Source of the DNA: B75-G9 sp964564905
GTDB lineage: Archaea; Hadarchaeota; Hadarchaeia; Hadarchaeales; Hadarchaeaceae
Length of the DNA stretch: 28,514 nucleotides
Reading direction: 5' to 3'
Assembly: GCA_964564905.1 (NCBI GenBank)
Contig: CAZMCI010000011.1
Coordinates: 1 to 28,514, forward strand
Part shown: positions 7,223 to 14,875 of the stretch, piece by piece
How positions within the stretch are numbered: the first letter of the stretch is position 1
How the letters are laid out: each line of letters opens with the position of its first letter
Made by a program: the position numbers and the translations under genes
The notes under the pieces: generated by a model
The model's database searches: none
What the model saw: the letters and a program-made list of their open reading frames with translations, nothing else
Told to the model about the DNA's origin: nothing

Positions 7223-7942
7223 ATGCGAGTACCCTTGCTTGTGTTCTCATCAGCACTGGCCGCCGTGGTACTCATTTTCTTCTCCTCCCAGACCGCGATA
7301 GGACTGGAAAACATGGCGAGGGTTCATGGAGGGGTTTACGACTGGTACACGTTGGAGCTGCTCCCGAATGCGATCGTGGAGGTCAACACCACACCCGTGC
7401 AGAAAATTGTGGCGACCGATGGCACATATTCCTTCGATTTACCCAGCGGTGATTACGTGATAAAGGCGGTGTACTATGAAGGACGGCTTCTATACGGGGA
7501 GGAGAACATAACAATAGTTTCTCCCGGTGACTTTGTCTTGGATATCGTGATGTTTCCGCCGGTGGACGAAAACGTTTTCGACAACGACATATTCGACGAT
7601 TGGAATTTTCCGGAAGCTAAGGTTGATTACGGATGGATTTACTTGGTTGCTGCTTCGATGGGAGTGCTCATGGCGTTCGTGTTTCTTTTCAGGCGCAAGT
7701 CTCGCAAGGCAAAAACAAGAGAACCACCATCGAGCTTTAAGGTCGTTGAGCTCCCGAAGGATTTGAAAGAAGTGCTCGATGTCGTCATCCAGAATGGTGG
7801 GAGAATTACCCAAAAGGAGTTGCGAAAAAAGCTTCCGTACTCCGAGGCCAAGGTAAGTTTAATGGTTGCGGATTTGGAGGATCGGGGGTTGCTCCGTAAG
7901 ATAAAGAAGGGTAGGGGAAACATCTTGGTTGTGACCAAGTAG
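7223..7942 (+). CDS. Membrane-anchored winged-helix transcriptional regulator (COG2512-like)
   Basis: A 239-residue one-component membrane regulator. Residues 1-27 are a signal peptide or first membrane segment. Residues 33-115 form a carboxypeptidase-regulatory-like beta sandwich outside the cell (GGVYDWYTLELLPNAIVEVN, then DGTYSFDLPSGDYVIKA). Residues 140-160 (IYLVAASMGVLMAFVFLF) are a membrane span followed by the basic stop RRKSRK. The cytoplasmic end, about 172-239, is a winged helix: ITQKELRKKLPYSEAKVSLM, then DLEDRGLLRKI and a wing. The architecture resembles the archaeal family of predicted membrane-associated regulators. The outer domain probably binds a ligand or partner, perhaps the divergently encoded secreted protein. 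No good ribosome binding site precedes the ATG, so a leaderless start is possible. Confidence 0.82.
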   Translation: MRVPLLVFSSALAAVVLIFFSSQTAIGLENMARVHGGVYDWYTLELLPNAIVEVNTTPVQKIVATDGTYSFDLPSGDYVIKAVYYEGRLLYGEENITIVSPGDFVLDIVMFPPVDENVFDNDIFDDWNFPEAKVDYGWIYLVAASMGVLMAFVFLFRRKSRKAKTREPPSSFKVVELPKDLKEVLDVVIQNGGRITQKELRKKLPYSEAKVSLMVADLEDRGLLRKIKKGRGNILVVTK

Positions 7943-7945
7943 GAT

Positions 7946-9226
7946 TTATTTGGCTTTTTTCAGGTATTCTTCTATCATCTTTATGGCACACCACTTTCCG
8001 CACATAGTACACACGTTCGGATCTAGAGTGGGCGGACGCTTTTTTCTGAGTTTTTCTGCTTTTTCCGGATCTATTGCAAGTTTAAACTGTTTTGCCCAGT
8101 TCAGATCTTTCCGGGCCATGGCCATCCTGTTGTCCCGCTCCACCCCCACTCCTTTGGCAAGATCTCCCACGTGGGCAGCTATCTTCGTGGCGATTACCCC
8201 CTCTTTGACATCCTCCACCGAGGGCAGGCACAGGTGTTCCGCAGGGGTGAGGTAGCACAAGAAGTCAGCTCCAGCCCAGGAAGCGATGGCACCTCCTATG
8301 GCTCCGACCCAGTGATCGTATCCGGGAGCGATATCGGTCACTATTGGACCAAGCACATAAAATGGCGCCCCTCCACATATCGCCTTTTCTATGCGTACAT
8401 TTGCCTTTATGTGGTCGATCGGGAGATGGCCGGGGCCCTCCACCATCACTTGGACCCCCCTCTCTCTCGCCCGTTCCACGAGTTTTCCCAGGGTGAGCAG
8501 TTCCTGAAATTGGACTACATCGGATGCGTCGGCCAGACATCCGGGTCGCATCCCATCTCCAAGGCTGAGGGTCAGATCAAATTCTCTGGCTATCTCTAAG
8601 AGATAATCAAATTCGGCATACAGTGGATTTTCGCGCTCGTTGTGAATTATCCATGCGGCATGCATTGCGCCCCCTCGGCTCACGACATCCAGTAATCTTT
8701 TGGCACGTTTTAAGGTCTCGACGGCTGCACGTGTCACGCCGCAGTGGACGGTCATGAAGTCCACACCATCCTCTGCCTGTTTCCTGATGGTGTTAAAGAT
8801 CTCATCAGAGCTCATGTCCACCACACTACCATCCTTTGCAGCCTCGATTCCCGCCTGATACACCGGAACCGTCCCCACCGGAACGGTCACAGCCCGGAGA
8901 ATACTGCGTCTCACCTTGTCGATGTCTCCACCTACACTGAGGTCCATTATCGTGTCCGCCCCATATCTGACGGCGATTTTTGCTTTTTCGACCTCCTCAT
9001 TCAGCCTTACATAATCCGGAGATGTGCCAACATTTGCATTGACTTTTGTGGATAATCCTTCTCCTATCCCCACCACCGAGACGTTTTCCCTCTTGGCGTT
9101 TTTGGGTATGATCAGCCTCCCGGTTGCTACGCCCCTCTGGATAAACTTGGGGTCTCTGCTTTCTGCTTCCGCAACAGCTTTCATCTCTGGTGTTATTCTC
9201 CCGCGTTTGGCTTCCTCCATCTGCAT
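7946..9226 (-). CDS. thiC: Phosphomethylpyrimidine synthase ThiC (radical SAM, thiamine biosynthesis)
   Basis: A 426-residue enzyme that converts aminoimidazole ribotide to HMP phosphate, the pyrimidine half of thiamine. Visible signatures include NVGTSPDYVRLNEEVEKA, GADTIMDLSVGGD, VDFMTVHCGVTR, VEGPGHLPIDHI, GPIVTDIAPGYDHW and YLTPAEHLCLP. The C-terminal cluster motif is CTMCGKWC (Cys406, 409, 413): Cx2Cx3C, one residue shorter than the Cx2Cx4C of plant and enterobacterial ThiC, and as I recall common in archaeal forms. Start is ATG at 9226, or the in-frame ATG at 9220; an AGGTGAT site is upstream. A TATA-like CTTAAAAATG lies near 9275. The gene is convergent with the membrane regulator, with three bases between them. 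No TPP riboswitch was seen. Confidence 0.95.
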   Translation of the reverse strand: MQMEEAKRGRITPEMKAVAEAESRDPKFIQRGVATGRLIIPKNAKRENVSVVGIGEGLSTKVNANVGTSPDYVRLNEEVEKAKIAVRYGADTIMDLSVGGDIDKVRRSILRAVTVPVGTVPVYQAGIEAAKDGSVVDMSSDEIFNTIRKQAEDGVDFMTVHCGVTRAAVETLKRAKRLLDVVSRGGAMHAAWIIHNERENPLYAEFDYLLEIAREFDLTLSLGDGMRPGCLADASDVVQFQELLTLGKLVERARERGVQVMVEGPGHLPIDHIKANVRIEKAICGGAPFYVLGPIVTDIAPGYDHWVGAIGGAIASWAGADFLCYLTPAEHLCLPSVEDVKEGVIATKIAAHVGDLAKGVGVERDNRMAMARKDLNWAKQFKLAIDPEKAEKLRKKRPPTLDPNVCTMCGKWCAIKMIEEYLKKAK

Positions 9227-9293
9227 AACGTGCCCCCATCACCTTAGGACCGCCATAGCTGAAAAAGTTTTCATTTTTAAGCTAAAAGATACA

Positions 9294-9582
9294 ATGGAAT
9301 ACAGGAAAAACATGCCGATCCAGGTTATAAAGAAGAGTGGAAAGGCAGAACCTTTCCATCGGCAGAAGATAGTTGACTNNNNNNNNNNTAGTTGACTCGT
9401 GCACAAAAGCCGGGGCCCCACCGGATGTCGCTGCCAGCATCGCCGATGACATCCAAAAAACCGCACGCGACCAGATGCCGACGAGCGAGATCAGGATATT
9501 GGTTCTGGATCGTCTCGGCAGGATGAAGCCGGAGTGGAGAAAGAACTGGGAGCAATACGAAGCGACTAAAAAGAAAAAGTGA
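9294..9582 (+). CDS. ATP-cone domain protein, interrupted by an assembly gap
   Basis: The left part reads MPIQVIKKSGKAEPFHRQKIVD and the right part continues SCTKAGAPPDVAASIADD, then MPTSEIRILVLDRLGR. Together they form one ATP-cone, the nucleotide-binding regulatory domain also found at the N-terminus of ribonucleotide reductase and in NrdR. The 10 N and a duplicated TAGTTGACT put the halves in different frames; removing exactly 19 bases restores one frame and about 83 residues (from the ATG at 9312, which has AGGA upstream) or 89 (from 9294). There is no catalytic domain, so it is a stand-alone regulatory or DNA-binding-associated protein; small archaeal proteins of this type are common but uncharacterised. 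It is divergent from thiC. Confidence 0.75.
9379..9388. other. Scaffold gap of 10 N, probably spurious
   Basis: TAGTTGACT occurs immediately before (9370-9378) and immediately after (9389-9397) the N run. This is what two contigs with a short unmerged overlap look like. Deleting the N run and one copy (19 bases) rejoins the ATP-cone gene in frame across its consensus. Confidence 0.85.
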
Positions 9583-9653
9583 TTCTCAAAAGACATCGCG
9601 CGCGAACCAAAGGTTAAAGTAGGGTTTAATCTTTCACATTTTGAAGTGAGGAC

Positions 9654-10175
9654 ATGGTAAACCGTGCCATATTTGTAGGACGCTTCCAACCCGTGCACAA
9701 CGGCCATCTCGAGACTTTCAGACACATCCTGAATGAGTGTGAGGAGCTCGTCATAGGGATAGGAAGCTCCCAGGAGGGCCACACACTTGAAAATCCTTTT
9801 ACCGCAGAAGAACGCGTGGCCATGCTTGAGAGCGCCTTAAAAGAAGCTAAAATCGACCGTTCACGCGTTCACATCGTTGAGATCCCAGATATTCACGACG
9901 ATGCAAGGTGGGTTTCACACGTGGAATCATTGGCGCCGAAATTTTCTGTCGTTTATTCGGGCAATCCTTGGGTACAGCGGTTGTTCAAAGAGGCGGGTTA
10001 CGAAGTTCGAATTCAACCCCAATTTAAACGAGAGGAGTTCCAGGGCATGGAAATTCGCGACCGGATACTCAAGGGTGAGAAGTGGGAGGATCTGGTCCCC
10101 AAAGCAGTACTGGAGGTCATGCGGGAAATCAAGGCGGTCGAACGGCTGAAAAACCTGTCAAAAACGGATTGTTAG
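9654..10175 (+). CDS. nadM: Archaeal nicotinamide-nucleotide adenylyltransferase
   Basis: A 173-residue nucleotidyltransferase making NAD from NMN and ATP in the last step of NAD synthesis and salvage. The signature GRFQPVHNGH at residues 9-18 is the GRFQPxHxGH ATP-binding motif. GIGSSQEGHTLENPFTAEER near 36-56 is the second family signature, and FSVVYSGNPWVQRLF matches the adenine/ribose side. The length is standard for the archaeal enzyme. Start is ATG at 9654, with GTGAGG three bases upstream. It lies 71 bases after the ATP-cone gene and may have its own promoter (GGGTTTAATC near 9624). Confidence 0.95.
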   Translation: MVNRAIFVGRFQPVHNGHLETFRHILNECEELVIGIGSSQEGHTLENPFTAEERVAMLESALKEAKIDRSRVHIVEIPDIHDDARWVSHVESLAPKFSVVYSGNPWVQRLFKEAGYEVRIQPQFKREEFQGMEIRDRILKGEKWEDLVPKAVLEVMREIKAVERLKNLSKTDC

Positions 10176-10184
10176 CCTGATTAG

Positions 10185-10211
10185 CTCTCTTCACGTGGAA
10201 CGTGGTGAGAG
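10185..10211. repeat. Inverted repeat downstream of nadM
   Basis: CTCTCTTCACGT (10185-10196) and ACGTGGTGAGAG (10200-10211) are inverted copies with two mismatches and a three-base spacer. The repeat lies ten bases after the nadM stop in an otherwise empty 122-base gap. It could be an mRNA 3' hairpin or a protein site. No T run follows. Confidence 0.35.
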
Positions 10212-10297
10212 ATGGTTGTCCGTACCCGGGTAAGTCCCCCCTCGTGAATTCTTTTGATTAGTTCGACAAGATATTCTAAGTCATTAACGGTTGGCAT

Positions 10298-12304
10298 TTA
10301 AGCTCCCCGTATGTTCAGTTCAGTTATCGACCAAAAGTCAACTGGCGGTTGCTGGGCCGAGATCGGCAACTCGACACTGTTTATTTCACTCAAATCCGCC
10401 AAATCGTTCATTTTTATTAACCCCTCTGAGACGGTGTAAAGCACGTTGTCTATATAGAGAGACCTTTTGACCGGATACCCCCCGTGGGTTATTGTCCCTT
10501 TTAGGACAATGCCGTCATCCACGGAAATGTCAAAAACGTAAGCGTCTTGGTTCCAATATCTTCCGATCGGTATAACGAGGAGGTTCTTCGATTTGCTGAA
10601 GAGGAATGCCTTGTGATCGTCCAAGGCGTAGGAATGAGTTGACCATTCACCCGTTTCGTATTTTGATATCTCCTGCGGGTTTTCGGGGTCGCTCACATCG
10701 AAGAGGGCTATTTTCACTCCACGCTCCCTACCCACGCCGATTATATGGGTTTCATCATAGGGGTGAAGATAGTCCGAGTATCCAGGGATTTTCAGCTCTC
10801 CGAGAACTTTCGGGTCTTGGGGATTGCTCAGGTCTAACACGAACAGGGGATCAACCTGCCTGAATGTTACCAAGTAGGCCCTGCTTCCGAGAAATCTTGC
10901 AGAGTAAATCCGTTCACCCGGGGCAAGGTTCTCCAATCTGCCAACTATGTTGAGGTCTTCGTCTAAAATGTAAACGTGGTTGCGAGCTTCATTCGCCCCA
11001 GTGCCCCAAACTTGTCCCGTAGTAGTCGCTATCCTGAAATATCCGTGGTATTCATCCATGGAAAACTGGTTCAAAACACGTCCAGGAACATCTCCTTGGG
11101 ATTTGTACACGATTTCACCGTCAACGATAGAAATTTTATGAATAGTTGTTTTCTCCATTTTCCAGTAACTTCTCCCGTTTGGTCGTTTACTTAATGAGTG
11201 TATCCCGTAATTTGTGTGAGTTATGTAAATGTTGTTCGAAGAAACGAAGAGGTTTTGAGCTGTGCTCATGAGGAATGTTTTACTTGTTATTTTCTCATCG
11301 TCGTTTTGCGTGTTCATGGCCATTATGGTCACAAATTGGTACGAATAATCATGGACATTTTCAAAGTAGTAAATTTCGTTTGCCTGAATTGTCCTGACCT
11401 TTCCATTACAGGAGATTTCAGGAAGGTCTATCCGGCCCATCCATCCAGGGAAGTCCACTTGTCCCACCCAGTCATAATATAACGGTGAATTGATTATCAG
11501 GTAAACATAGTCTCCGATCATCCTCGAGTTAAAGTAGTATCCATCGAAAGAAACCTCTCTTTTGAATACTGGGTTTTCTTTGTCCGAGATGTCGTAAACT
11601 TTGGCGAAATTAGGTCCCAGCACGACTAGTTTGTCTTCGTTTATGTATATTTCACGCGGGTTTTCGCTCTCCTGAATATCTGAGAGAACTTTGGCATCCT
11701 CAGGCGGATATGCGTCAATGATGAACACTGTATTCCCTGAGACAACGTAGAGATATTCCCCGTCGCATTTTACAATGTCCGCCTCATCGACTCCCTCAAC
11801 TTGGATGTTCGTCGCTGAGAAATCTGTTGAGTCACCTGCGGTAATGCTGAAACCGTCATCGCCTATCGTGAATTGAAAATCCGACTCTGAACTGTCTGCT
11901 TTCAGACTCCATGCGGTGCTACTTGGTGTTGCCAGTATCGCACGACCAAAAGGCAAGTCATAATATCCATAACCGGCGTAATAAACTTGATTCGTCATCA
12001 CAAAATTTTCAAGTTCCGCATAAGATGAAAATCTCTTTAAATCAGCCCATTCACCGCTGGGGATATCTCCACCAGCGGTTTCAAAGGTGAAAGCTGTGGT
12101 CGTAGAGGCTACGGCAACAACTGCTATTAAACTCACAGCCACAACCAACGATATAGTAACTCTTTTTCCTTCCATCAGGCACCACACCGATGTTGGCAAG
12201 ATCCACGCGATCCAAATCCCAGCCGATTCAGCCCCTGATCCGGCGACGGCTAGGCTGATGCATATAGAAAACGTGAACACCAGGGGCATGATCCATTGTT
12301 TCAT
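10298..12304 (-). CDS. Membrane-anchored secreted beta-propeller protein
   Basis: A 668-residue protein of the archaeal and bacterial secreted beta-propeller family (distantly WD40-like). The diagnostic start of the propeller is TNIQVEGVDEADIVKCDGEY near residues 165-185, followed by LYVVSGNTVFIIDAYPP and repeated blade strands such as LVVLGPNFAKVYDISDKENP, AYLVTFRQVDPLFVLDLSNP and IALFDVSDPENP. The N-terminus has hydrophobic stretches at about 5-22, 28-42 and 48-68, so it is held in the membrane with the propeller outside. GGTGA precedes the ATG at 12304. An in-frame Met at residue 44 would leave one signal segment and is a possible alternative. The DNA looks AT-richer than the his and ribosomal genes. 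It is divergent from the regulator/serpin pair. Ligand unknown. Confidence 0.88.
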   Translation of the reverse strand: MKQWIMPLVFTFSICISLAVAGSGAESAGIWIAWILPTSVWCLMEGKRVTISLVVAVSLIAVVAVASTTTAFTFETAGGDIPSGEWADLKRFSSYAELENFVMTNQVYYAGYGYYDLPFGRAILATPSSTAWSLKADSSESDFQFTIGDDGFSITAGDSTDFSATNIQVEGVDEADIVKCDGEYLYVVSGNTVFIIDAYPPEDAKVLSDIQESENPREIYINEDKLVVLGPNFAKVYDISDKENPVFKREVSFDGYYFNSRMIGDYVYLIINSPLYYDWVGQVDFPGWMGRIDLPEISCNGKVRTIQANEIYYFENVHDYSYQFVTIMAMNTQNDDEKITSKTFLMSTAQNLFVSSNNIYITHTNYGIHSLSKRPNGRSYWKMEKTTIHKISIVDGEIVYKSQGDVPGRVLNQFSMDEYHGYFRIATTTGQVWGTGANEARNHVYILDEDLNIVGRLENLAPGERIYSARFLGSRAYLVTFRQVDPLFVLDLSNPQDPKVLGELKIPGYSDYLHPYDETHIIGVGRERGVKIALFDVSDPENPQEISKYETGEWSTHSYALDDHKAFLFSKSKNLLVIPIGRYWNQDAYVFDISVDDGIVLKGTITHGGYPVKRSLYIDNVLYTVSEGLIKMNDLADLSEINSVELPISAQQPPVDFWSITELNIRGA

Positions 12305-12345
12305 TTTTCACCAATTGAATTTATTGCCAAAAAGAGGTATTTAAA

Positions 12346-12383
12346 TTAAGTTTCATTAAAGAAACATAATTTATTAAGTTTCA
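12346..12383. promoter_or_regulatory. Operator-like repeats in the propeller/regulator divergent promoter
   Basis: TTAAGTTTCA occurs twice in the same direction (12346-12355 and 12374-12383). The first copy is also the left arm of a palindrome, GTTTCATTAAAGAAAC (12350-12365). The three GTTTC half-sites fill most of the 106-base AT-rich gap between the propeller start (12304) and the regulator start (12411), so they probably bind a dimeric regulator controlling both directions. The neighbouring winged-helix protein is the obvious candidate, by inference. Confidence 0.55.
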
Positions 12384-12410
12384 AAAATGATACTTATACA
12401 GGTAAAAGAT

Positions 12411-13202
12411 ATGCGCCGGTTATTTCTTGGTGCGATGTTGGCGTTAACGGTGTTTGGAACAGTTGCAGCCATGTCTTATGCCGTGCTCACCCATTTCTAC
12501 GGTGAAAGATATCTCATCACTTCAACTCAAACCATAGTTATCGAGAATTGGGGTCAACAGGTTACTATAGATGACGTGCAATATGACGTGAATAAAGCAG
12601 AACTTGTTTCGGGCGCGGGCGATGCAGATTACTACCAACTAGATTTAACTTACAGAAGTTATACTGGTGGGAGTTCTCCACCAGTCCCTTCAGGATGGGA
12701 TCACGAAAAGGGCGCTGCAGCTCCTTCGGCGGGATTGGGCCCCAGCACGATAAATGTGCCGACGGAAGCCTATGAACAGGCGCAGATGACCGGAGAACCC
12801 GTCACTGTTTCCAACACGACGACTACGGAAACAAGGCCGATCGATGCGCTACCGATTGCCGCAAGTATCGGCATAGCGGTGGGGATAGCTTCTGTTGCCA
12901 TCTGGGCCGGATACAGACAGATGTGGGCTGGTGCCATGTCTACGCTGCTCGAGCACGGGCTTCAGGATATGACGGTCAGAGATGTGGAGATAGTGGGGCG
13001 CATAATGGAGCTGGGAGAGTTCACGATCCCGGAACTCATGAAGCTGACGAAGGCCTCGAAGATCACCGTTTGGCGCACGGTTCAGAAACTTGTTGAGAAG
13101 GGACTTGTTCAGCAGACGGAAAAGACGAAGCTCGCGGCGAACGGGATCGGTGGGAGAGGAAAACCAAGTAATGTTTACAAGTATGTAGGGGTCAAGCGAT
13201 GA
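12411..13202 (+). CDS. Membrane-anchored winged-helix regulator coupled to a serpin
   Basis: A 263-residue protein from the ATG at 12411, chosen because AGGTA sits seven bases upstream; an in-frame ATG at 12387 has none. Residues 1-27 (MRRLFLGAMLALTVFG...) are a first membrane segment with a positive start. About 28-140 form an outer domain rich in Tyr, Thr and Ser (QLDLTYRSYTGGSSPPVPSG). Residues 143-166 (LPIAASIGIAVGIASVAIWAGY) are a second span. The cytoplasmic tail, 170-263, is a winged helix: FTIPELMKLTKASKITVWRT, QKLVEKGLVQQTE and a Gly/Arg-rich wing ending in NVYKYVG. The stop overlaps the serpin start (ATGA), so both are made together. It probably senses something outside the membrane and controls this locus; the signal is unknown. 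Confidence 0.8.
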   Translation: MRRLFLGAMLALTVFGTVAAMSYAVLTHFYGERYLITSTQTIVIENWGQQVTIDDVQYDVNKAELVSGAGDADYYQLDLTYRSYTGGSSPPVPSGWDHEKGAAAPSAGLGPSTINVPTEAYEQAQMTGEPVTVSNTTTTETRPIDALPIAASIGIAVGIASVAIWAGYRQMWAGAMSTLLEHGLQDMTVRDVEIVGRIMELGEFTIPELMKLTKASKITVWRTVQKLVEKGLVQQTEKTKLAANGIGGRGKPSNVYKYVGVKR

Positions 13203-14539
13203 GTCAGAAAAACGTGTTTTCTAGTCTCTCCGTCCGACGCCCATTAGTTTTACTTATCATTCTCATGATCGGCCTCGCAACAACGGGTCTTGGTTATGTA
13301 ATTTGGACCACCCATGGAGCAATGAATGGTAATGGGTCGGGCACAGAGGTAAACATCGTCAGTTCGGGACTAGAACGCGAAACCGCCCCCGATGTATCTT
13401 CTGAAGAGTTAGCAGCCCTAATAAAGAGTAACAACGGGTTTGCCCTTGACCTATACCAAGAGATCCGCGACGAAGATGGCAATCTGTTCTATTCGCCTTA
13501 CAGCATCTCATTGGCGCTGTCCATGACGTACGCAGGGGCCCGCGCCGAAACAGAACAACAGATGGCTGAAACGCTTCACTTCACGCTATCCCAAGAACGA
13601 CTGCATCCAACATTTAATGCTCTGGATCTGGCTCTCACCGGTTATGGCCATGAGAATGAAGAAAACTTTACGCTGAATATCACAAATGCGTTATGGGGAC
13701 AAAACGGCATCAACTTCAAAAAAGAGTTCCTTGATGTTCTGGCCGTGAATTATGGAGCTGGCATGCGACTCTTGGACTTCCAAACGAATCCTGAAGCGGC
13801 CCGCATCAAGATAAACGATTGGGTGAGCGAGCAGACGGAGAACAAGATAAAGGATCTGATTCCGGAGGGAGCCATTGACATGTGGACCGTGCTCGTGCTG
13901 ACCAACGCAATATACTTCAAGGCAGCTTGGATGTATGCATTTCCGGAATGGGGCACCCAGGACGGCACGTTTACGCTTCTTGACGGTACTCAGATCACGG
14001 TGCCGATGATGTCTTGGCCCCAAGCAGTATCCATCCGCTACGGTGAGGGAGATGACTACCAAGCCGTTGAGCTGCCTTACGAGGGCACAAGTATGTCGAT
14101 GCTCATCCTCATGCCTGTGCGGGACCGGTTTGAGGAATTCGAAAGCATGCTGAGTGCCGAGCGCGTAAACGAAATAGTGGAGAACCTCGGAAGCCGGTAT
14201 GTGCTCGTGACGATGCCGAAGTTCGAGTTTGAGGCATCTCTGGATCTTAAGAGCACGCTTGCCGAAATGGGAATGCCGGTGGCCTTTACTTATCAAGCGG
14301 ACTTTTCAGGAATAACTACCGATTGCTCGCTTTGGATCGATGAAGTCCTGCACAAGGCTTTCGTTTCTGTGGACGAGAAGGGAACGGAAGCCGCAGCCGC
14401 AACCGCGGTGATTATGACGTCTGGAATTTCACCCTCACCCGTCGAAATTTCAATCGATCATCCCTTCATCTTTTTGATACGAGACGACGACACCGGTACG
14501 ATTCTCTTTCTAGGACGCGTGCTCGATCCAACAGCATAA
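13199..14539 (+). CDS. Membrane-anchored serpin (protease inhibitor)
   Basis: A 446-residue serpin. Residues 14-36 are a single hydrophobic anchor. About 40-70 are a linker, and 75-446 are a full-length serpin domain of about 370 residues. Hallmarks are NLFYSPYSISLALSMTYAGA, the LTNAIYFKAAW motif near 234-244, the hinge DEKGTEAAAAT at 392-402 with small residues allowing loop insertion (inhibitory type), and the end HPFIFLIRDDDTGTILFLGRV. The reactive loop runs TAVIMTSGISPSPVEI. Alignment to known serpins places P1 at the Gly or Ser near 409-411, suggesting a target that cuts after small residues; this is inferred. Archaeal serpins are known but uncommon and tend to occur in thermophiles. It is translationally coupled to a membrane regulator. 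Confidence 0.93.
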   Translation: MSQKNVFSSLSVRRPLVLLIILMIGLATTGLGYVIWTTHGAMNGNGSGTEVNIVSSGLERETAPDVSSEELAALIKSNNGFALDLYQEIRDEDGNLFYSPYSISLALSMTYAGARAETEQQMAETLHFTLSQERLHPTFNALDLALTGYGHENEENFTLNITNALWGQNGINFKKEFLDVLAVNYGAGMRLLDFQTNPEAARIKINDWVSEQTENKIKDLIPEGAIDMWTVLVLTNAIYFKAAWMYAFPEWGTQDGTFTLLDGTQITVPMMSWPQAVSIRYGEGDDYQAVELPYEGTSMSMLILMPVRDRFEEFESMLSAERVNEIVENLGSRYVLVTMPKFEFEASLDLKSTLAEMGMPVAFTYQADFSGITTDCSLWIDEVLHKAFVSVDEKGTEAAAATAVIMTSGISPSPVEISIDHPFIFLIRDDDTGTILFLGRVLDPTA

Positions 14540-14550
14540 GGAACTCGAAT

Positions 14551-14850
14551 TCAAAAATGGAACATGTATCTTGTGAGATCAACTTTTTTATTTTTGACCT
14601 CAACGCCCTCCGCGGCCAGCAGTTTCGCCTTCTGCAAAATACCCAATTTGTAGCCTCCAATCTCGCCGTCCGACCGTACAACGCGATGGCATGGTATTTT
14701 TACAAGATGGGGATTTCTGGCGAGAGCGTTCGCAACCGCCCTATAACCACGCGGTCTGCCTAAAGCCCGGGCAAGTTCCTTGTATGTCGTGACCTTGCCT
14801 CGGGGTATTGTCGTGACGAGCCTCAGGACCCGGGATTGGAACTCCGTCAT
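14551..14850 (-). CDS. ogt: Methylated-DNA-protein cysteine methyltransferase, single domain
   Basis: A 99-residue protein containing only the C-terminal DNA-binding and catalytic domain of O6-alkylguanine-DNA alkyltransferase. The active site is IPCHRVV with Cys54. The recognition helix is YRAVANALARNP with the Arg38 finger, and the helix-turn-helix is near VTTYKELARALGRPRG. The usual archaeal enzyme is about 150-175 residues with an N-terminal domain, absent here. The Cys is present, so it is not an alkyltransferase-like protein, where it is replaced by Trp. It should remove alkyl groups from guanine by suicide transfer. It is divergent from rtcA; the gap between the two starts is only about 57 bases. 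Confidence 0.88.
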   Translation of the reverse strand: MTEFQSRVLRLVTTIPRGKVTTYKELARALGRPRGYRAVANALARNPHLVKIPCHRVVRSDGEIGGYKLGILQKAKLLAAEGVEVKNKKVDLTRYMFHF

Positions 14851-14875
14851 GGAACCGAACGATACTCTTTTTCAA

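Noticed and set aside
9230..9262. CGGTCCTAAGGT resembling the core of a 23S rRNA homing-endonuclease site upstream of thiC
   Set aside because: Only about a dozen bases match, no rRNA or intron is present, and the segment is explained as the thiC leader with its AGGTGAT site.
9227..9290. TPP riboswitch upstream of thiC
   Set aside because: The leader is short and lacks the CUGAGA and ACCUGA core motifs.
10204..10250. Tiny ATG frame after the nadM hairpin
   Set aside because: Only about 11 codons, with no support from context.
12387..12410. Earlier ATG for the serpin-linked regulator
   Set aside because: No ribosome binding site, and it adds non-basic residues before the natural MRRLF signal-anchor start at 12411.
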